Below are positions 61,845-64,000 of a DNA stretch of 64,000 nt, one piece after another. The position numbers were made by a program, and so were the translations under genes. The first letter of the stretch is position 1. Each line of letters starts with the position of its first letter. The notes beneath the pieces were generated by a model. The model ran no database searches. It worked only from the letters and a program-made list of their open reading frames with translations, and had not been told where the DNA came from. Origin of the DNA: Pseudomonas migulae NBRC 103157 (GTDB lineage: Bacteria > Pseudomonadota > Gammaproteobacteria > Pseudomonadales > Pseudomonadaceae); NCBI RefSeq assembly GCF_002091715.1, contig NZ_BDAG01000004.1, positions 142,042 to 206,041 on the forward strand. Reading direction: 5' to 3'.

Positions 61845-64000
61845 TCAGGCCTGCATTTCGCTGATGCCGGCCTGTTTCAAAGCAGCGGCCAGGTCGTTGA
61901 CCTGCCGTTGCTCGGTGTCTTTGAGCTGCTGTAATTGTTGAACGAGACTGGGCGCGCCAAACACGCCGCGCAGGCCTTGGGAAACATCACTGGCCTTGAT
62001 CGAATGACTGCCGAATGAGTTCAGCGAATCACGCTCGTTGCCGACGTCCTGATTGAACAGACTCGACAACGTGCTGGTGCTGAATACCCCGCCATCACCG
62101 CCGCCGAAACCGAGGAAGCCGTGGCCTGCACCATCACCGCCGCTGTCACTGCTACTGAACACTTGCGCGATAAAGCTCTGCCCCAGCGCGCCGTTGTTCA
62201 TGAAAATGTCGCCCAGCGGCCGAATGCCGTTGCCGATGACCCGGTCTTCGAACAACGGCGCAAAGGTCAGCGGTGAACCGAGATCTCCGGTGGGAGGAAT
62301 GAAGACGATCGGTTGCAGCGGCACGTTGGGTTGATCGGTCACGGTCACCGGGTCGCTGCTGAGGAATTGCGGGTCCGGAGTCACCGACACGATGCCTATC
62401 GCGTAATTGTTGGAGACCGACACGCTGTCACCCGCGTTACCGGCCAGGTCGGTGACGTTGCTGGTGTCGAGGGCGATGAAGTTGCTCGGGTCGCTGACAT
62501 TGGCAGTGGGCGTGAAGGTGGCGGTCCAGGTCTTGCCGCCGTCGCTGCTGCTCAGGCCGGTCAAATCCCCGTTGGTCACGCTCAAATCCGACAGGTCGAA
62601 ATTGCTCACCGCTTCGCTGAAGGTGAACGTGACCACGGTGCTCTGTCCGGCGCTCAAGTTCGGGTTGGCGACCACAATGCTCACCGTAGGCCGGGTCGCG
62701 TCCAGTGCGTAGTTGTTGGAAATGGCGATGCTCGCGCCGACGTTGCCGGCGGCGTCCTGCACGGTACCGGTGTCGAGCACAATCAGGTTGGTCGTGTCGT
62801 TCATGCCGGCGGTCGGTGTCAGGTTCGCGGTCCAGGTGACGCCGCCATCGCTGCTGTTCAGGTTCGACAGCACACCGTTGGCCACGCTGATGTCCGACAG
62901 GTCGAAGCCGCTCACTGCTTCGCTGAAGGTGATCGTCACCGTGGTGGTGTCACCGATGCCCAGGCGATTGTCGGCAACCACGATGGTGGCGCTCGGCAGC
63001 GCGGTGTCGATGGCGAAGTTGTTGGAGTTGGTGGTGCCGGTGCCGGCGTTGCCCGAGGCATTTTGCACACCGCTGTTGTCCAGTGTGATCAGGTTACTGG
63101 TGTCGGTGATGCTCGCCGTCGGAGTGAACGTCGCCGTCCAGGTGATGCCGCCATCGCTCGACGACACGCTGCTCAGCGCGCCATTCGCAATCGTCAGGTC
63201 GGCGTTGGAGAAGCCGCTCACCGCTTCGCTGAAGGTGATCGTGACCAGTGACGTTTCACCCGCTTTCAGCGCCGTGTCGGCGACCACGATGGTGGCTGTC
63301 GGCAGCACGGTGTCGATCGTAAAGTTCGCCGAGTTGGTGGTTCCACTGCCCGTGTTTCCGGCAATGTCGGCCACCCCGGTGTTGTTCAAGTTGATGAGGT
63401 TGCTGGTGTCCTTGATGCCGGACGTCGGTGTGAAGGTGGCGGTCCAGGTGATGCCGCCATCGCTGCTGCTCACCGCACTCAACGTGCCGTTGGGGACACT
63501 CAGGTCACTGTTGTCGAAACCGGTCACCGCCTCGCTGAAGGTGATGGTCACCAGCGAGGTTTCGCCCGCGATGAGGGTGCTGTCGGCGACCACGATCGTA
63601 GCGGTTGGGCGTTGGCTGTCGATCGCGTAATTGTTGGAATCGGTGGTGCCGCTGCCGGTGTTGCCGGCCCCATCGACCACACCGGTGTTGTCCAGGGTAA
63701 TCACGTTGGTCGAGTCAGTGATGCTCGCCGTCGGCGTCAGGGTTGCGGTGTAGGTGATGTTATCGCTGGTGCTGAGATTGCTCAGCGTGCCATTGCTCAC
63801 CGTCAGGTCGGCGATGGTGAATCCTGTCACCGCCTCGCTGAAAGTGATGGTCACCACCGATGTCTGGCCCACCGCGAGCGCCGAATCCGCGACCACGATG
63901 GTTGCCGTTGGCCGCACGGTGTCGATGGCGTAGTTGTTGGAGTTGGTGGTGCCGCTGCCGGCGTTGCCCGAGGCGTTTTGTACTCCGCTGTTGTCCAGGG
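61845..64000 (-). CDS. Giant Ig-like repeat adhesin, C-terminal part (cut by window edge)
   Basis: At least 717 residues open to the right edge. Five complete and one partial Big-type Ig repeats of about 101-103 residues, consensus PTATIVVAD..L..GETS.VTITFSEAV..F...DL.V.NG.LS, ending each time NNYAID. The last 180 residues are unique: Pro-rich start (PDPQFLSSDPVTVTDQPNVP), Gly/Ser/Asp-rich middle (SSDSGGDGAGHGFLGFGGGDGG) and a helical end (LVQQLQQLKDTEQRQVNDLAAALKQAG). No RTX nonapeptides here. Probably a large surface adhesin exported with the TolC-like protein downstream. Confidence 0.87.
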   Translation of the reverse strand, partial: LDNSGVQNASGNAGSGTTNSNNYAIDTVRPTATIVVADSALAVGQTSVVTITFSEAVTGFTIADLTVSNGTLSNLSTSDNITYTATLTPTASITDSTNVITLDNTGVVDGAGNTGSGTTDSNNYAIDSQRPTATIVVADSTLIAGETSLVTITFSEAVTGFDNSDLSVPNGTLSAVSSSDGGITWTATFTPTSGIKDTSNLINLNNTGVADIAGNTGSGTTNSANFTIDTVLPTATIVVADTALKAGETSLVTITFSEAVSGFSNADLTIANGALSSVSSSDGGITWTATFTPTASITDTSNLITLDNSGVQNASGNAGTGTTNSNNFAIDTALPSATIVVADNRLGIGDTTTVTITFSEAVSGFDLSDISVANGVLSNLNSSDGGVTWTANLTPTAGMNDTTNLIVLDTGTVQDAAGNVGASIAISNNYALDATRPTVSIVVANPNLSAGQSTVVTFTFSEAVSNFDLSDLSVTNGDLTGLSSSDGGKTWTATFTPTANVSDPSNFIALDTSNVTDLAGNAGDSVSVSNNYAIGIVSVTPDPQFLSSDPVTVTDQPNVPLQPIVFIPPTGDLGSPLTFAPLFEDRVIGNGIRPLGDIFMNNGALGQSFIAQVFSSSDSGGDGAGHGFLGFGGGDGGVFSTSTLSSLFNQDVGNERDSLNSFGSHSIKASDVSQGLRGVFGAPSLVQQLQQLKDTEQRQVNDLAAALKQAGISEMQA

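Overview
The window looks like a chromosomal segment of a fluorescent-group Pseudomonas. It is GC-rich, dotted with the short inverted REP-type repeats common in P. fluorescens genomes, and carries gene clusters whose order I recognise from P. aeruginosa: cysAWT-sbp-oscA, a PAS-GGDEF-EAL protein and desA side by side, gabDT nearby, and a TriABC-like RND efflux set with two adaptors. Identification is by protein family and gene order only; no search was run.

Layout. 0-2.7 kb: three overlapping genes for an RND efflux system with two adaptor lipoproteins (permease cut by the left edge). 3-4.2 kb: SMC-like ATPase. 4.3-4.9 kb: wreck of an amino-acid ABC transporter. 5.3-8 kb: metQ, a shortened sigma54 activator and a small hydrolase. 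8.4-12.4 kb: membrane desaturase with divergent AraC regulator, a receiver-only response regulator, a Crp/Fnr regulator, a DUF962 protein. 12.6-16.8 kb: sulfate uptake operon. 17-23 kb: c-di-GMP enzymes, desA, and an HDOD response regulator. 23-26 kb: GABA catabolism (gabD, gabT).

26.3-43.85 kb is an integrated mobile element in the 3' end of tRNA-Arg(CCG). It has a P4-type tyrosine integrase, an AlpA regulator, a chain of small genes with ATGA overlaps, a DUF927/Toprim primase-helicase like P4 alpha, and non-coding DNA resembling the two hallmark P4 control regions: a seqA/seqB/seqC immunity-RNA arrangement (30.36-30.63 kb) and a repeat- and iteron-rich replication region (42.1-42.9 kb). Its visibly A+T-richer cargo is the most interesting part: a 981-aa protein with two GHKL ATPase domains and a histidine-kinase H-box, a 566-aa receiver-domain protein overlapping it, and a convergent cytosine-5 DNA methyltransferase. 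This is a plausible undescribed phosphorelay-type conflict or anti-phage system. Next to attR lies a gene for twelve 17-residue Cys/His repeats.

44-64 kb returns to core chromosome: a VWA lipoprotein/ECF sigma/putative anti-sigma operon, a YbhB-like protein, a Rieske/FAD reductase, a YdgA-type protein, a five-gene AaeAB-like aromatic-acid efflux operon with MarR regulator, a deacylase, NfeD and slipin, and at the right edge a type-I-secretion-style locus: the C-terminal part of a giant Ig-repeat adhesin, a TolC-like lipoprotein, and an APS-kinase-like gene.
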